Source: Acanthosepion pharaonis (Eukaryota; Mollusca; Cephalopoda; Sepiida; Sepiidae). From it: 64,000 bases of DNA. Made by a program: the position numbers and the translations under genes. A model generated the notes under the pieces. It had not been told where the DNA came from. It saw only the letters and a list, made by a program, of their open reading frames with translations, and did not search any database. The stretch covers positions 89,501-153,500 of the forward strand of contig CAHIKZ030002624.1 of the NCBI GenBank assembly GCA_903632075.3, given 5' to 3'. Numbering within the stretch: the first letter of the stretch is position 1; every line of letters begins with the position of its first letter. This document shows, piece by piece, positions 61,655 through 64,000 of the stretch.

Positions 61655-61965
61655 CAGCACTCTGCTTTGTTTCTAACGACAGTTCCCCCGTTTCGTAATG
61701 TTTTGCCGAGTTTTGTAATGGCATCTTTCGCTATTCCAATTCGCCTTCGGATTTCGATGCCATATTTTCTGCTGTCTATTAAAACCCTTTGCAGAAATTT
61801 AAATTTCTGTCCTTGCTTGTTTTTGATATCTCCAATTCATAGCTCACATCTTGGACTGACGACTATACATTCAGCTTTCTTATAGTTGATAGTTAAACTT
61901 TTCTTCCCGCTTTCCCTTTTTATCTTGTCTAGAAGTTCCTACAATCAAACCAGCCTAATTTATGA
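61655..61965 (-). pseudogene. LINE family B reverse-transcriptase fragment (upstream half of a split copy)
   Basis: The minus strand reads LLDKIKRESGKKSLTINYKK, AECIVVSPRCEL, a stop, IGDIKNKQGQKFKFLQRVL, then YGIEIRRRIGIAKDAITKLG and KTLRN. This is the region after the catalytic motif, corresponding to 36955-37140, where the homologous signature reads FLGSVLTEDRKCDTEI. Apart from one stop the reading frame is continuous, so this copy is fairly young. Confidence 0.82.
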
Positions 61966-62051
61966 CCTAGAAAATAGCTTCCAGAAATTTCTCTCTAGAA
62001 ATATTATTATGTTGCATGAAAGTGTTTTTAAAGCTTTGACAAAATATTTAC
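61966..62051. other. Short unassigned spacer
   Basis: Nothing recognised. Confidence 0.4.
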
Positions 62052-62387
62052 CGTAATTCCCTATGTATAATTCGCATTTTTTCTCAACATAATAAGCAAA
62101 ATCAGCGCTGCGTCTTATGCACAGCTACAAAAAATCTTTAAAAAATTGCCGTAAAATAAAATAAGAATTATCATAAAACTAAATTAGAATAATATTATTC
62201 TATGTTTAAAAGCATTTAAAAAAAATAAGAGTAGGAAACGCTGGCCGTAATAAAATTGGAGATGTACAATTTATAGGGTTTAATTACCAAAAAATAGGTG
62301 CGTATTATGCATGAGTAGAAGCATTTTCAGCACAATTTTTAGGTGTGCGTATTATTGATGAAGGTGTATTATACATGGGGAATTACG
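62052..62387. mobile_element. MITE with 20-bp terminal inverted repeats
   Basis: CGTAATTCCCTATGTATAAT at 62052-62071 is mirrored by ATTATACATGGGGAATTACG at 62368-62387, with a single mismatch. Subterminal stretches (TGCGTCTTATGCAC and GTGCGTATTATGCATG) are also related. The 336-bp interior is non-coding. No clear target duplication was seen, though the left flank TTTAC and right flank ATGTT leave room for a TA-type event. It is a non-autonomous DNA transposon, and the superfamily is uncertain. Confidence 0.85.
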
Positions 62388-62839
62388 ATGTTATTATTTC
62401 ATATTTCTCTTAAGTACTTGTTTTTCAATGACGATAGAATATTGTAATAAAACAATTTTGTTGATAAGTGAATATTTTTCAATATTGAAATTCAAATTCA
62501 AAAGTTTCATTTTGCTTTTATTCAAGAATTTTCAATAGTCTCAATCATTAATAAAAAGTTCGATGATTTCAGAATGGCAAGCAAGATTCGGTTGGTTACA
62601 TCTTGGCATATTTTAGAACGCTAGAATACTTTATAAAATGATGTGAAAAAATTCCAACTCTCTGCCACATGGGTAAGGAGAGTAAAGTGACCACACTCAA
62701 AAAGGCATGTACATATATAATTTTATGTTACTGAAATGCAAATTCGTACATTTTTCTTAGAAGTTCCTGTCGTTCATTACCGTATTAAGTACGCCCAATG
62801 TATATATATACAGAATAATAATAATGGACTCTCCCGTCG
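62388..62839. other. Unassigned AT-rich DNA
   Basis: No supported feature. Confidence 0.45.
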
Positions 62840-63290
62840 GTTTCGACGTATGAGGATCTGACAGCTCATTGATTCAGTTATGAAAGTTTGTGCGATAATC
62901 TTAAGTGGCATTTAAGACCCGCTAGTGATTTACAAAGGAGGCCACATATGGAGCAAGTGTGAGGATTGTGAGATGAGATCACTGTTAGATTGGCTGACCT
63001 TTTAGATCTTGCTCCCGCTTCTTGAAGATGATTCAGACAAGCAGATTAAAAATTGCTGAGTTCACTAAAACACGTTGATCTCCATTCTACCCGCTCCAAG
63101 GCTAAGCGCTTAAGGGTGTTATGTGGCATACTGACTGCTGACAATTTGCTTTTCAGCTTGTCTTTGTATCTTAGCCATGGGCGTCCTACATTCCTGTAGC
63201 CCTGATCTAACTGGCTGTACATTAGGATCTTGGGTATCCTATCATCAGACATTCTCAAGACATGACTAGTCCACCGTAACTGAGACTGTA
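62840..63290 (-). pseudogene. LINE ORF2 C-terminus with C2H2 zinc-finger-like tail
   Basis: The 63258-63046 frame reads MRMSDDRIPKILMYSQLDQG, then GRPWLRYKDKLKSKL and LALERVEWRSTCF. These match the HxxRMxDxRIPKxLxYxxLxxGxRxxGRPxLRYKDxxKxxL...W C-terminal region of a third LINE family. After a frame change and about 45 residues, the minus strand encodes CSICGLLCKSLAGLKCHLRL then SHK (62880-62945). Its Cys-x2-Cys...His-x4-His spacing fits a zinc finger, as found at the C-terminus of several non-LTR retrotransposons. Upstream RT is absent. Dead 5'-truncated copy. Confidence 0.82.
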
Positions 63291-63310
63291 TGATAAAAGT
63301 TTCGATTCCT

Positions 63311-63312
<2 letters not shown>

Positions 63313-63345
<33 letters not shown>
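63313..63345. repeat. (TA)n microsatellite
   Basis: About 16 TA units between the LINE end and repeat family F. Confidence 0.95.
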
Positions 63346-63346
<1 letters not shown>

Positions 63347-63582
63347 TGGTACTCGTTTGTAAAAACCTCGGATAGCTCAACTTACAGTAGAACGGTACCT
63401 GTGGAAAAATGGGGAATAAAAAAGAAAAAAGAAAGAACCAAGAACATTAAAACAAGGCGAAAACAATCGTCCAGTGTTTAAGTTCCAAGTCCCCCCCCCA
63501 AAAAAAAAAACGAGTAAAATGCTCAATACACTAAGCAGAGCAAAACCTAAGATAATCCTAAGGAGCCAGGCAAACCTACGTA

Positions 63583-63583
<1 letters not shown>
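63344..63583 (+). repeat. Short repeat family F, plus strand, between two (TA)n tracts
   Basis: The sequence ATGGTGGTACTCGTTTGT, AAAAACCTCGG, ATAGCTCAACTTACAG, AACCAAGAACATTAAAACAA and ATCGTCCAGTGTTTAA matches the minus strand at 47474-47620. It extends through a C-run and A-run (63491-63510) to the next TA tract at 63584. Confidence 0.75.

Positions 63584-63641
<58 letters not shown>
63584..63641. repeat. (TA)n microsatellite
   Basis: About 28 TA units. Confidence 0.95.
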
Positions 63642-63643
<2 letters not shown>

Positions 63644-63659
63644 TAGCCGCACATCTGTC

Positions 63660-63827
63660 TATCTCAATTTCAAACAGCTGTGAAACCGATAAAATTACTC
63701 TAAATAGATATTTTTAAAGATTCTAGATGCATTTTTAACTTCTTTTTCCAATATATATATAATTATATTCTCTTAATAATTATATATGCAAACAGAGAAA
63801 ACCAGCTATTCACACTTACAGATAATC

Positions 63828-63869
<42 letters not shown>

Positions 63870-63935
63870 GCAACATGTTTCATTGAATAATATAGACATA
63901 TTGTATCTACTTATTTTTATGTGGATCCTTTCCAG
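63660..63935 (+). repeat. Dispersed repeat family D, copy 2
   Basis: This matches 41750-42180 in order and orientation: GTGAAACCGATAAAATTACT, CTAAATAGATATTTTTAAAGA, TTTTTAACTT, then after TA tracts (about 63752-63775 and 63829-63868) CATGTTTCATTGAATAATAT and AGACA. Confidence 0.55.
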
Positions 63936-64000
63936 TTGTCTAATCAGTTTTTTGATCTTAAGATGAAATTCATCAATAAGTTTGTCTTTGTAATTTACTC
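63936..64000. other. Window end, unassigned
   Basis: Nothing recognised. It may continue family D. Confidence 0.3.

Overview
This window looks like AT-rich intergenic DNA from a large, repeat-filled animal genome. I found no convincing host protein-coding exon, no rRNA gene and no intact tRNA gene. A cephalopod (octopus-like) mollusc is my best guess. It rests on my recognition of the tRNA-derived SINE, the frameshifted mariner and the LINE families, together with very abundant (TA)n and long poly(T) tracts. I could not run a database search, so treat the taxon as an inference. Nearly all open frames are accidents of microsatellites, satellites or decayed transposons.

Layout. 1-2.2 kb: a long inverted repeat with ~350-370 bp arms around (TA)n tracts. 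2.2-8.4 kb: mostly unique-looking AT-rich DNA with LINE and SINE scraps and a small hairpin element. 8.45-9.31 kb: a complete but defective mariner-type element with matching terminal inverted repeats (TIRs) and TA target duplication. 9.3-15 kb: AT desert. 15.4-16.8 kb: an LTR-like promoter segment whose inverted sister lies at 43.65-44.96 kb. 18.35-21.30 kb: a foldback-like structure whose long arms are built of ~300-345 bp tandem units. 21.33-21.87 kb: a minisatellite with a 127-bp higher-order period. 22-40 kb: a patchwork of SINE copies and LINE fragments of two families, in both orientations. 43.1 and 47.7 kb: two solo LTRs of one family, one with a 5-bp target duplication and one inserted into a (TA)n tract. 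45.7 kb: two tRNA-like pieces in inverted orientation. 46.1-46.7 kb: a ~125-136 bp tandem array. 50.7-51.3 kb: an inverted-repeat element. 53.2-58.5 kb: a satellite whose ~78-bp unit is three related ~26-bp monomers. It is interrupted by a solo LTR with a perfect 5-bp target duplication and by a GC-richer LINE that still encodes the FADD reverse-transcriptase motif. 58.5-60.3 kb: purine-rich and (GATA)n minisatellites. 60.7-62.0 kb: one LINE split by a minisatellite-bearing block. 62.05-62.39 kb: a MITE. 62.84-63.29 kb: a LINE 3' end encoding a C2H2 zinc-finger-like tail.

The sequence therefore reads as a layered record of insertions rather than an operon or gene cluster. The most unusual items are the trimeric 26-bp satellite with datable insertions, the foldback element with tandem-repeat arms and a hammerhead-like motif in its loop, and short repeat families that abut (TA)n tracts.
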